This document shows positions 10,301 through 17,462 of a stretch of 64,000 nt of DNA, piece after piece. Within the stretch, counting starts at the first letter, position 1, and each line of letters starts with the position of its first letter. The stretch comes from Methanomassiliicoccales archaeon. GTDB taxonomy: Archaea; Thermoplasmatota; Thermoplasmata; Methanomassiliicoccales; UBA472. The position numbers and the translations under genes were made by a program. The notes under the pieces are model-generated. The model searched no databases and was not told the origin of the DNA. It saw only the letters and a program-made list of their open reading frames with translations. The DNA is taken from NCBI GenBank assembly GCA_013415865.1, contig CP058896.1, forward strand, positions 124,001 to 188,000, written 5' to 3'.

Positions 10301-11634
10301 CGAGAGAGGTCATCAGACGTATCCAGCAGATGAGAAAAGACATGAAGCTTGACGTCGAGGAATATATCGCGGTCGAGATAGCCGCACCTGTCAAGATCGA
10401 AGAGTACTTGAAGATATGGCAGGAGCATATTATGTCAGAGGTCCGCGCTAGAAAGTTCCAGTTCTTCCTCGAACCAAAAGGAGAATATAAGATAAATTGG
10501 GAGATCGAGGGTGAAAAGCTTGAGATTGCAATTACCTCCCTCCACATCAAGGAGGCCGTCGAAGAGCTCATGAAGATCCCTGGGATGGTTGCGAAGAATG
10601 CGGTCTTATTGGTCGAGGCGGGCTATCGGACAATAGATTCGCTCAGAGGGATCAGCGAAGAGAAGCTATGTGAGGTCGACGGACTTCCAAAGAACGATGC
10701 CAAGAAGATAGTTCATGTGTTGACCAGGTCAACAAGCGTTGTTGCTAAATGCGAGAAATGTGGTTCTGAGCTCAACGAGAAAGGGACCTGTGACAAATGT
10801 ACATGCACAGACCTAGTTCTATCCCCCCTCCCAAAAGAGAAGATGATGAATGTACTTCTCCGCATACCCAGAATGAATAAGGTGAAGGCCGAGCTGGTGT
10901 TCGATGCGGGATATAATTCTTTAGGCAAATTGAGATCGGCGAGCAAAGAAAACCTTCAGGCCATAAATGGGCTAGGGTCGAGGACGATCGAAAGCATAGT
11001 ATCATATGTCCAGGAAGGTGGATTGGAGAAATGCGTCCTTTGTAGAAAATGCGGGGCAAGCATCGGACCGGACATGCTCGCATGTCCATCTTGTTCGACG
11101 CCCGTTACGTCAGAGCAGGACGAAGAAGACATCGGACCTCAGAAGGTTGAGCAAAAGACCGAGCCTACGAGGAAAGGAATAGAAGAATTGGAGAGATCGT
11201 TCACCTACCTCATCAAGGAAGAAAAACCGGAAAAGGCCTACGAATTCTTCGAGAAGGAGATCAAAAAGGGTTCCAAGGGTTTCTGCGTGACCAGGAACTA
11301 TCCTGTTAAGATCAAGGCCAAATATGATATTGGCGACACCCCAATGATATGGTTATCCAATGTGGGTAAGGAAAGCTCATTGAGACCGAAGGACCTTGAG
11401 AAACTATCCTATTCGTTGGAACAGTTCTTATCATCCAGCGGAGGCATCATTTTGCTTGATGGTCTAGAATATTTGATAACCAACAACAATTTCCTGACCG
11501 TGCTCAGGTTCGTCCAATCATTAAGGGACCAGGTAGCGATAAACCATTCAATATTATTGATGGCGTTGAACCCTTCGACCCTAGACCCCCATGAGCTGAA
11601 CCTACTCGAGAAAGAGGTTGATGGGACCATCTGA
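7384..11634 (+). CDS. ileS: Isoleucyl-tRNA synthetase with an HhH/zinc-ribbon/DUF835 C-terminal extension
   Basis: Residues 1 to about 1050 are a complete class I IleRS: the HIGH-type motif SIHLG at 53-57, the editing domain (TTTPWTLPANLAVA), zinc-binding Cys pairs, ARDWCISRQRYWGIPIP, and KMSKS-type PMSKSRGN near 602, then the anticodon-binding region. The family normally ends near here. This protein continues for about 360 residues: helix-hairpin-helix (about 1055-1115), zinc ribbon CEKCGSELNEKGTCDKC (about 1121-1137), a second HhH (about 1150-1215), a second zinc ribbon CRKCGASIGPDMLACPSC (about 1219-1237), a charged linker, and a DUF835 domain (about 1270-1410) with GFCVTRNYP, MIWLSN and IILLDGLEYLITNNNF. 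The frame is unbroken and codon use looks uniform, so the tail is a real fusion in this sequence. Confidence 0.95.
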   Translation: MIKPVQGNYNPVELEKQIREQWKETDAYKKTKEFRSTGPDYYFVDGPPYTTGSIHLGTTWNKTIKDTIIRFRRMQRYNVFDKPGYDMHGLPIEVKVEQSIGVKNKKEIEEYGIDRFVSTCKNFAVEFQRKMNEQFKELGVWMDWDNPYLTIAPYYIEAAWWTLKKAYDKGLLVSADRVLPCCPRCETALAEAEINYSDEKDPSIYVKFPLKDDPKVFLLIWTTTPWTLPANLAVAAHPDFKYIKARYRRIGETETVIVMKDLADQIGEIAGWEQYEILEEIEGDDLVGLEYASIFEELVPYQKNVSGKWVHRVIASKTVEASNTGLVHIAPGFGPEDFELGREYGIEPFCPVDETGKYTKDIGETLAGMSIKKANQMILKNLEDRGLLFSNSTIEHRYGHCWRCNSPILFRTTNQWFLKVTQVKNQMLEEIDRIRWTPDWAGSSREYDWVMNARDWCISRQRYWGIPIPVWTCSKCGEIKVIATADDLEKGSGYRKDMDLHRPWIDGVTFTCPKCSSTMRRVPDVLDVWFDSAVASWAQLGYPRKRSEFDRLWPAKWIAEGHDQTRGWFYSQLAAGVLAFGRAPYESVLMVGWMLDPQGLPMSKSRGNVIEPEKVVKDYGADALRFYLLRSSAPWEDISFQMEGVKNARKMLNVLWNVVNFATTYMSIDNFERQKVDDDQIFAHLKPEDRWMISRTERMKNEVTRDLSAYDLHKATRALEEFVLNDLSRWYVRLIRDRMWKEEGDIDKVTAYVVLYDTLMSLNAMLAPICPHITERIYAHLDGARETVHMLDWPVADLTKIDDRLEAAMNVVMEVVEIITRERQNKNMKLRWPLKRMILLPSTTDSLESLKQLEDILLPQANVKSIEYVAPGEEWSESILNVIPNPNAIGKVYRQWASKIAVLLRSRPAKLVKESIGKGEYTLGIEGQFIKIEPNMVSFETTLPEHVVAVKYSGGEIYLDFEITPEIEAEGYSREVIRRIQQMRKDMKLDVEEYIAVEIAAPVKIEEYLKIWQEHIMSEVRARKFQFFLEPKGEYKINWEIEGEKLEIAITSLHIKEAVEELMKIPGMVAKNAVLLVEAGYRTIDSLRGISEEKLCEVDGLPKNDAKKIVHVLTRSTSVVAKCEKCGSELNEKGTCDKCTCTDLVLSPLPKEKMMNVLLRIPRMNKVKAELVFDAGYNSLGKLRSASKENLQAINGLGSRTIESIVSYVQEGGLEKCVLCRKCGASIGPDMLACPSCSTPVTSEQDEEDIGPQKVEQKTEPTRKGIEELERSFTYLIKEEKPEKAYEFFEKEIKKGSKGFCVTRNYPVKIKAKYDIGDTPMIWLSNVGKESSLRPKDLEKLSYSLEQFLSSSGGIILLDGLEYLITNNNFLTVLRFVQSLRDQVAINHSILLMALNPSTLDPHELNLLEKEVDGTI

Positions 11635-11693
11635 AACTTTTTCTGATAACTATTTTATAATTTTATATTTATTATATAGGTGGGGGTGCACAT

Positions 11694-12410
11694 GTGAGCG
11701 TATGTAGGTTTGCCATTCCTAATAATATAACCTCCTTGTGCATGAAAGGCACCTCCAGGTCGATCGATGGGGTTGCTACATTGGTCTTCCACGGAGAACA
11801 AGAGTTCATACCTCTCTCTTGCGACGCGGCCATGTTCAAACTTTGTCCCTTCAAAGAAGGCCCCAAGGGGGTACGATTGACAGCTCAGGGGACAGAGGAA
11901 TGTGTTCATTGCGGAAGGACGCACATCCCTGGATCGTTGAACAGTAGACTTTGCAAGGAGTGGTCCCTGTTCATAAAGGCCTATGAAGAGATGAAGAAGG
12001 AGCTTCCAGGAAAAAGGAAGTATTATGTGGCTGGAACAACAGAGCAGGTCTTCTCTGACGATTGTGATGAATTTATCCGAAGACATCTTTGGAACAAGAT
12101 CAAGAAGGCGATCCTGCGGAGGGACAGATATACCTGTCAAGAATGCGGACGGACCCACAGAGAAAGGACCGAAAAGGACAAAGGAACTATCGTGCTCGAG
12201 GTCCATCACATCGTTCCGAGGTCCCTTGGGGGTACCGACCATCCTGGGAACCTTAAATCATTGTGCAAACAGTGCCATCGAAAGTATACAGATGCCATCA
12301 TTGAATTGATAAGAGAATCATCTAGGGCGGAGAAGTTGTTACAAGAGGCAAGCTTTGGGCAAATCTTACTCGATGATATAGATGTGGATGATCTGGCCTT
12401 CGATGATTGA
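11694..12410 (+). CDS. HNH endonuclease-domain protein
   Basis: The 238-residue protein, starting at GTG, has a C-terminal HNH nuclease: a CQECGRTH zinc knuckle, then EVHHIVPRSLGGTDHPGNLKSLCKQCHRKYT, which supplies the HH, N and Cys-x-x-Cys elements. The N-terminal 130 residues contain another Cys/His cluster (EECVHCGRTHIPGS) but no domain I recognise. The gene sits between AT-rich gaps on both sides and is not part of a visible restriction system or intron, so it may be a stand-alone nuclease. A role in defence or repair is possible; neither is shown. Confidence 0.8.
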   Translation: MSVCRFAIPNNITSLCMKGTSRSIDGVATLVFHGEQEFIPLSCDAAMFKLCPFKEGPKGVRLTAQGTEECVHCGRTHIPGSLNSRLCKEWSLFIKAYEEMKKELPGKRKYYVAGTTEQVFSDDCDEFIRRHLWNKIKKAILRRDRYTCQECGRTHRERTEKDKGTIVLEVHHIVPRSLGGTDHPGNLKSLCKQCHRKYTDAIIELIRESSRAEKLLQEASFGQILLDDIDVDDLAFDD

Positions 12411-12496
12411 TATTACCGTTTTAAATGTTGTTTTTTAATGTTATTATAGATAATAATTTATATATATCTTATAAATGAATCTACAAGCTCTAATAG

Positions 12497-12769
12497 ATGA
12501 GATTTAGCATAAAAGCAGGGACGTTAGTTGGTCTAGCTGGGCTTATTTACTTATTTTACACACGGACGGATGTTATCTCAAGTATGATATTTTTGATAAT
12601 AGGGACGGTCATGGCTATCATCATTATTCGTTCGATCTCATCGATCGCCGATAAGGAGCATCAACTTAGGGTTCACGTCGAAAAGGATCACGTTGCTGAG
12701 CGCCCAATAAAAGACACCATTCAAACAGATATTCATCAAAATGTCTTATCAAAAATTGGAAGAAGATAA
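12497..12769 (+). CDS. Small membrane protein of unknown function
   Basis: The 90-residue protein has two hydrophobic helices in its first half (TLVGLAGLIYLFY and MIFLIIGTVMAIIIIRSIS) and a charged, His-containing soluble tail (DKEHQLRVHVEKDHVAERP). It has no named family that I can identify. A strong AT-rich region with TATA-like elements precedes it (12435-12475). It stands alone, followed by a gene-poor gap. Confidence 0.55.
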   Translation: MRFSIKAGTLVGLAGLIYLFYTRTDVISSMIFLIIGTVMAIIIIRSISSIADKEHQLRVHVEKDHVAERPIKDTIQTDIHQNVLSKIGRR

Positions 12770-13093
12770 CCACCAAACAGGTGTTTCACTTATTTATTGA
12801 CCAGCAATGTTTCGATCAACACATGTCTCTGCGATCGTGCATCATATATTCCAGCAAGCGGCTTGAAATAGATATCAGAAAATTGTCGAACATATATCGA
12901 GATAAATTATGAGATATCACCCACTGGTAATTTAGGACCATCAATATCGAAGAGCTGTCCTCAGCCTCTTTAATATTTTTACTAAGCCAGTTAGTGGATC
13001 ATTAAAATTGGAACACCATGAATAAGATTGACGGAACAAGGACGACATTTGTCATACTGTTTTTACTGTCATGATCATGTAAAAGGTGTTCCA
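12770..13093. other. Intergenic gap with no recognised gene
   Basis: This 324-base AT-rich stretch separates two convergent genes. I see only very short open frames (the longest about 30 codons from an ATG near 12822), no tRNA-like fold and no repeats. It probably holds the two terminators and untranslated tails. Confidence 0.5.
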
Positions 13094-13867
13094 TCAAATA
13101 TCCTTTACCAATTTACTGAGACCTGGCACAGTATCATACGAATCCAATTCATTTGGCGTTATCCATCTATATTCTGTATGTTCCCAATCGATGACGACAT
13201 TTGGATCCTCTGTATCGAATATGAAAGGGTGTATGTGCCATATGTGACCATCCCCTCTGACGGTCATCACAGGTAATATCTTGTACAGTTTGGGGTCCAT
13301 CTGACCCACTTCCTCTGCAATATCCTTATAGGCCGTCTCTAAGGGGGTCTCCCCTTTTTCAATATATCCGCTGATCCCGGCCCATTTCAGTTTGTTGGTG
13401 GCCACTTTCTCGCTCCTCTTCATTATCAGTATCTTGCAGCCATGCCTCAATATGCACGTCACCACCGAGGACTCCTTGACATCCAAAATCTCGACGGTGC
13501 CCTCATCCCCATCAACTATTATTTCATCATCATCTCGGATAAGTTCCAGGTCTACCCCGTCAACCATAGGGACACCTGCCATCACCGCTCCCGTGGCCAC
13601 TATGGTCTCAGCGGCTCTATTGATTATCGCCGAGGGAAGCTTTCTGTTCTTCTTGAGGTCTAAAATAGTATAAGAACCGACGGTGGACCCCTTACCTCTT
13701 TCGAAAGCGAATACTTTTCCAACGATATCAGCTCCTTCCTTTCCTGAGCTGACTGTGAGCCTTCCTGTCGAAGTGTCGACACCGCCCAGGAAGCTGAAAG
13801 GACCGTTTATCACGACAGCCCTTCCACGACCAAGCCCTCTTGATATGCTCCTGCCCCTCAATTTCAC
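13094..13867 (-). CDS. Phosphomevalonate dehydratase small subunit fused to a Nudix domain
   Basis: Residues 1 to about 130 form the DUF126/AcnX swivel domain: VKLRGRSISRGLGRGRAVV, then FSFLGGVDTSTGRL, VFAFERGKGSTVGSYTI and GAVMAGVPMVDGVDLE. This is the small subunit of the archaeal enzyme that dehydrates 5-phosphomevalonate to trans-anhydromevalonate 5-phosphate. Residues about 135-257 form a Nudix domain with the box GYIEKGETPLETAYKDIAEEVG; the usual Arg-Glu of the box is Lys-Asp here. I start it at the GTG at 13867, which overlaps the stop of the large-subunit gene (ATGTGA); an in-frame ATG upstream would place 14 or more residues inside that gene. The Nudix substrate is unknown. Confidence 0.88.
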   Translation of the reverse strand: MKLRGRSISRGLGRGRAVVINGPFSFLGGVDTSTGRLTVSSGKEGADIVGKVFAFERGKGSTVGSYTILDLKKNRKLPSAIINRAAETIVATGAVMAGVPMVDGVDLELIRDDDEIIVDGDEGTVEILDVKESSVVTCILRHGCKILIMKRSEKVATNKLKWAGISGYIEKGETPLETAYKDIAEEVGQMDPKLYKILPVMTVRGDGHIWHIHPFIFDTEDPNVVIDWEHTEYRWITPNELDSYDTVPGLSKLVKDI

Positions 13868-15033
13868 ATTACCAGCTCCAATAGTGAAAATGCATCTTCG
13901 CAAAGGCATTTCTGAGAGCACAGACCGGGGAGATAATTGCACGCTTTACAAGAGTTCGATGCAGTTACCTTGTGGTTCTTCTCTATCGGGGCGACCACCA
14001 TGCAGGTGTCCGTGACGACCTTTCCGAACCTCTCGAGCACGGCGGTCTCTTTTGGGCACCAGGTCTTCACCCTTCTCGAGGTGCAGAACCATATCTCGAT
14101 GTCCTTCCTCTTCTTCCTGCCATCAAGATACTTTGCCAATGTCTTCATCTCCGTCTCGGAAAGATGAGGGCATCCGAGTGCTATGAGGTCAGGCTCCTTT
14201 GAAGTGGTCAGACGGGCCCTCATCTCATCCAGCTCTTTCCTATCGATTTGAACTCTCTCAAGCCCCCCAATATCCATGTTCTTAGACTCAGGGGTCATGT
14301 TCTCAATATGGAAAAGTGCGACAGAGCCTGCTGCCGCCATCGCCGCCGCCATTATCTTTATCTCATTGATGTTGGGTCTTATCCCTTTAAAAAAAGGTAT
14401 AGATGCCCCTAGTTTTAACCCAACCGCCTGTCCCAACAGTGAATAGTCAAATATCTCATCGCGTGGTTCGGCCTCGATGACCACTGTAGGTTGTCTGTTC
14501 TCCTCAAGGTGAAGACCATATTCGGGCGTTTTGCCAATTATTGCTGCGGCCAAAGCCCCCGGTCCACCCTCTCTATTTGTCCTTGCTCCCAGGATCGAGT
14601 TGGCGAAAGACAATGCCGACGACTCTGCCCACGCGATCCTCTCTCCTTTTGATGGGGAGTTGCCAGCCAGATATGGGGTACATGTGCAGTTTGTTTCAAC
14701 ACCCATCTGCGAATAGTATCCGATTATCTCTAGTTGTTTTTCTGCAAAAGATCTGTCGACGCCCATCTCCTTCCAGCGGTCCCGGTCCATGCCAGCCGGG
14801 TTCAATGTGGTCTTGACACAAACCTTGGTCCCTTTAGAGACCTCCTTCAAGAATTCTAAGCCACCCTCCCCGATGGTCTTATATGAAACGCCGGAGAGAT
14901 GGGCAGACGTTATTGGGACCAGCCTTTTTGCATCATAGATTTTGCCAAGCGCCACAAGGAGTTCCATCGCCATTCTCTTAGATTCTCCTTGTTCTCCTGC
15001 TAGGACGGACTCCTCTTCCTTGGTCAGATACAT
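13864..15033 (-). CDS. Phosphomevalonate dehydratase large subunit (aconitase X catalytic)
   Basis: The 389-residue protein is an aconitase X family catalytic subunit. Hallmarks are MYLTKEEESVLAGEQGESKRMAMELLVALG at the start, the active-site loops SAHLSGVSYKTIGEGG and TTLNPAGMDRD, and TNCTCTPYLAGNSPSKGERIAWAESSA, where Cys and Ser ligands for the Fe-S cluster and substrate lie. The C-terminal NSCKACNYLPGLCSQ supplies further Cys ligands. With the small subunit it forms the Fe-S dehydratase of the archaeal modified mevalonate pathway for membrane-lipid isoprenoids. The genes overlap by 4 bases, which supports coupled translation. Confidence 0.92.
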   Translation of the reverse strand: MYLTKEEESVLAGEQGESKRMAMELLVALGKIYDAKRLVPITSAHLSGVSYKTIGEGGLEFLKEVSKGTKVCVKTTLNPAGMDRDRWKEMGVDRSFAEKQLEIIGYYSQMGVETNCTCTPYLAGNSPSKGERIAWAESSALSFANSILGARTNREGGPGALAAAIIGKTPEYGLHLEENRQPTVVIEAEPRDEIFDYSLLGQAVGLKLGASIPFFKGIRPNINEIKIMAAAMAAAGSVALFHIENMTPESKNMDIGGLERVQIDRKELDEMRARLTTSKEPDLIALGCPHLSETEMKTLAKYLDGRKKRKDIEIWFCTSRRVKTWCPKETAVLERFGKVVTDTCMVVAPIEKNHKVTASNSCKACNYLPGLCSQKCLCEDAFSLLELVM

Positions 15034-15190
15034 ACGGTAGATGGTTACCCTCTGACTAGAATAAAAAAGGTTCGAAAAATCTCAGGGCGCCTGATCATTC
15101 GGGTGATGCTAATGACCTATGACGATACCATTAGGCAAATACAAAATTCACCTTCAATTTTTTATAATATATGATCCTGAATAAATTAAG

Positions 15191-15264
15191 CGGGCCCGTC
15201 GGGATTCGAACCCGAGTTCGAGGCTCCGGAGGCCTCTGTGATATCCAAGCTACACTACGGGCCC
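15191..15264 (-). tRNA. tRNA-Arg (anticodon CCG)
   Basis: The minus strand folds as a complete 74-nt tRNA: acceptor stem GGGCCCG/CGGGCCC, a D arm with AGCTTGGAT, anticodon stem GAGGC/GCCTC around loop CTCCGGA, and T stem TCGGG/CCCGA around TTCGAAT. The anticodon CCG reads CGG arginine codons. The discriminator is G and no CCA is encoded, so processing by RNase Z and CCA addition is needed. There is no sign of an intron. Confidence 0.95.
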
Positions 15265-15527
15265 AGCTGCGTGGCTATAGAAGAACCCTTCATTATAATT
15301 TACTATAGCCTCATCGATACGGAGCAGGTACATAATTATACTAGAATATTGAAGATGGGAAACCTATCGAGCCCAATAAAAATTATCAGATTCAAAATCG
15401 ACGGGCACCAACAGTATGAAAACGTTTAAAACATGTTTTTCACGCTTGATCCATATAATTTTTCAATGATGATGAATGGTGAAAATTTTAGAAAATAGTG
15501 AAACATGAAGATATTTAAAAAGGTGTT

Positions 15528-15731
15528 TCACTTCTTCTTTGCGAACTCAGTGTAACCGCAGCGACCGCAGGACACACGGTCCTCATGTGTCGCTAGGAAA
15601 ACCCCAGGACCGCATTTTGGACAGTGTTTCTTCTTTCTCTCTATCTTTCCATCCTTACCGACGGCATAGGCATCTTTCTTCGCGATGCGCACTGTCTTGG
15701 CCTTTGGGGCCTTCTTGTCATCTTTTGCCAT
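15528..15731 (-). CDS. rps27ae: 30S ribosomal protein S27ae
   Basis: The 67-residue protein carries the S27ae zinc ribbon: [23 protein letters not shown] with four Cys ligands, after a basic N-terminus (KKKHCPKC). It is a small-subunit ribosomal protein of archaea and eukaryotes, where in the latter it is fused to ubiquitin. It is the last gene in the rpoE1-spt4-kinase-rps24e-rps27ae cluster, 11 bases after rps24e, a gene order widely conserved in archaea. Confidence 0.95.
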   Translation of the reverse strand: MAKDDKKAPKAKTVRIAKKDAYAVGKDGKIERKKKHCPKCGPGVFLATHEDRVSCGRCGYTEFAKKK

Positions 15732-15742
15732 TCAGATCACCA

Positions 15743-16066
15743 TCACTTCTTCGCAGATTTCGCGCCGGCGGTCTTGGCCTTTTTTTCAGCAAGCCCATGA
15801 CGGACGAGCATATAGTTCTTCTCAGACCTTTTTACGCCTTCGATGGTCTCATAGACCTTTGCATATCCATGGCTTATGCCCGAACCTGTCTCGGTCGAGG
15901 TGTTGTCGATAATTACGAGCTCTTTCTTGGAGTTCATCGCCTCAGCCACCTTCTGACGTAGCTCGTCCCTCTTTGGGGTAGCGGCCCCAACATGCTCGAC
16001 CTTGAATCTGACCTCCCACCTTTTCTGGAGCAGGTTCTGCTTCTTGCTCTCTATCTCAAACTTCAA
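15743..16066 (-). CDS. rps24e: 30S ribosomal protein S24e
   Basis: The 107-residue protein matches archaeal S24e: MKFEIESKKQNLLQKRWEV, the central TPKRDELRQKVAEAM, VIIDNTSTETGSGISHGYAKVYE, and a Lys/Ala-rich C-terminal tail typical of ribosomal proteins. Its start overlaps the stop of the upstream dephospho-CoA kinase gene by 4 bases (ATGA), showing tight translational coupling in the cluster. Confidence 0.95.
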   Translation of the reverse strand: MKFEIESKKQNLLQKRWEVRFKVEHVGAATPKRDELRQKVAEAMNSKKELVIIDNTSTETGSGISHGYAKVYETIEGVKRSEKNYMLVRHGLAEKKAKTAGAKSAKK

Positions 16067-16578
16067 ACTGATTCCTCCATTTCGTATATCATGCGTTTAG
16101 CGTTGTCCCTTACCTTTTCGTCAACCTCTACGACCGCTATCCCTTTTCCCGGCAGCCCGTACACAAGGCACGTACTGTCCGGCGCAATGGCGGCACAGAC
16201 AAGACCCGCCAGGTCCTCCTCCCCATCCACCCTTATCCTTGTGGGATGGGCTGAGTACATGGCCTTTGATACTGCAGAGACCATCTCTGGGGTTATCATT
16301 CCCGGAGGGTTGCGCACTTTGACGTTCTTACCTGGAAGGTTCTTTGCGCTGTGCTCGAATGCCGTCATGGGCACCCTCTCGGTCATATTGTCGTAGATCG
16401 CAACATGAGGCAGAATGCCGTTCTGGACCAATGCGAGGGATACAACATCCCCTACACTGACGACCTTTGAACATCTTTTTGCAGCTGCCATCGCCTCAGA
16501 TTCGGTCATCAGTTCTCCAAACGGCATGCTCAGCACCCTTCTCATTTTTTCTGGAAGCTTCCAGCCATTGACGGGCAC
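16063..16578 (-). CDS. GTP-dependent dephospho-CoA kinase (DUF359)
   Basis: The protein belongs to the DUF359 family, shown in Thermococcus to be the GTP-dependent enzyme that phosphorylates dephospho-CoA, the last step of archaeal CoA synthesis. The family pattern is visible in VVSVGDVVSLALVQNG, HVAIYDNMTERVP, VRNPPGMIT and TRIRVDGEEDLAGLVCAAIAPDSTCLVYGLPGKGIAVV, where the Asp-rich turns bind GTP and metal. I use the GTG at 16578, just after the spt4 stop, giving 171 residues; the frame is open to 16620 inside spt4, but those 14 residues look like overlap. Its place between spt4 and rps24e is a known archaeal gene order. Confidence 0.88.
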   Translation of the reverse strand: MPVNGWKLPEKMRRVLSMPFGELMTESEAMAAAKRCSKVVSVGDVVSLALVQNGILPHVAIYDNMTERVPMTAFEHSAKNLPGKNVKVRNPPGMITPEMVSAVSKAMYSAHPTRIRVDGEEDLAGLVCAAIAPDSTCLVYGLPGKGIAVVEVDEKVRDNAKRMIYEMEESV

Positions 16579-16585
16579 ACGGAGC

Positions 16586-16771
16586 TCAGCGCACCTTGAG
16601 TGCGAACTTGCCGTTGACATTTATGCCCATCCTTTTTGCTATCTCCGACCTGGTGTGGTCGATGATTATGACATATCCCTGCCATTCCTTCGAGGTCTGA
16701 TTACCACAAAGAGGGCATACATCCTCCTCTGTGATGAAGCTGCAGTTCTTACAGGCCTTCAATATTTTCAA
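16586..16771 (-). CDS. spt4: Transcription elongation factor Spt4
   Basis: This 61-residue zinc protein (formerly RNA polymerase subunit E'') has the Spt4 pattern: LKACKNCSFITEEDVCPLCGN with four zinc Cys, then EWQGYVIIIDHTRSEIAKRMGI and GKFALKVR at the end. It pairs with Spt5 to keep RNA polymerase processive. It overlaps rpoE1 by 4 bases, as in most archaea. Confidence 0.96.
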   Translation of the reverse strand: MKILKACKNCSFITEEDVCPLCGNQTSKEWQGYVIIIDHTRSEIAKRMGINVNGKFALKVR

Positions 16772-17349
16772 GCAGCTGCCCCCTTCTCCTCTTGCTTTTC
16801 AGCTTTTTTCGCTCGTTCCTCGGCCAGCCACTCGAACTTGCCTAGACCGGACTGTCTCATGGTCAATCCTATCTTACTTTCCCTTGGGTTGCGCTCATTT
16901 AAAGATATGGAGACGATCCTCGACCGTACCTTGTCCTTTAACTTGATGTCACGTTTCGTGTCCTTTCCGATCAATCTCTGTCCCGCATCGTCTATGTCTA
17001 TGCGATCATCCATTACCTGGCTGATATGCAACAATCCATCAAGAGGTCCGAAACGCACGAAGGCCCCGAACTTGATGACCTCTACGACCTCTCCTTCGAT
17101 GACCTCTTGGTTCTGTGGACGGAAGACCAATGCGTCGAATCGGACCGTCTGATATACCGCCCCATCTCCGTGGACTATCCTGCCAGGTCCAACTGGGACG
17201 ATGTTCTGCACCATTACTGTGAGCGAATCACCTTCTATCCTCCCTTCATACGACTCTCGGGCCAATTGATGAACGATGGAATCGAGTTCCTCGCCGAGCA
17301 TCTCTGGAGGAATTCGGACAACGTTCTCACGTTGTGTCAACAAATACAT
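16768..17349 (-). CDS. rpoE1: DNA-directed RNA polymerase subunit E' (Rpo7)
   Basis: Rpo7 forms the stalk of the archaeal polymerase with Rpo4. The 193-residue protein begins MYLLTQRENVVRIPPEMLG, then YEGRIEGDSLTVMVQNI (the tip loop), and carries an S1/OB domain: GEVVEVIKFGAFVRFGPLDGLLHISQV followed by DKVRSRIVSISL. The C-terminus is a Lys/Ala-rich extension (AEERAKKAEKQEEKGAAA). It is the first gene of a five-gene operon with a TATA box about 40 bases before the start. Confidence 0.96.
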   Translation of the reverse strand: MYLLTQRENVVRIPPEMLGEELDSIVHQLARESYEGRIEGDSLTVMVQNIVPVGPGRIVHGDGAVYQTVRFDALVFRPQNQEVIEGEVVEVIKFGAFVRFGPLDGLLHISQVMDDRIDIDDAGQRLIGKDTKRDIKLKDKVRSRIVSISLNERNPRESKIGLTMRQSGLGKFEWLAEERAKKAEKQEEKGAAA

Positions 17350-17385
17350 GGTATACCCTCGTAACTAACCTGCCATACGGTAACC

Positions 17386-17396
17386 CATATTTAAAC
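17386..17396 (-). promoter_or_regulatory. TATA box of the rpoE1 operon
   Basis: The minus strand reads GTTTAAATATG, a good archaeal TATA box, centred about 42 bases before the rpoE1 ATG. Transcription would begin near 17366, leaving a leader of about 17 bases. Position and composition are the only evidence. Confidence 0.5.
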
Positions 17397-17462
17397 ATTG
17401 ACAAAAATTTTGGTAGAAAAATCAGATGCTGGACAAAAGAAAAAATTAAAATAAAAAGGGGT

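Noticed and set aside
11694-12410. HNH protein as part of a restriction-modification system or group II intron
   Set aside because: No methyltransferase, reverse transcriptase or intron-like RNA is adjacent; the nuclease stands alone.
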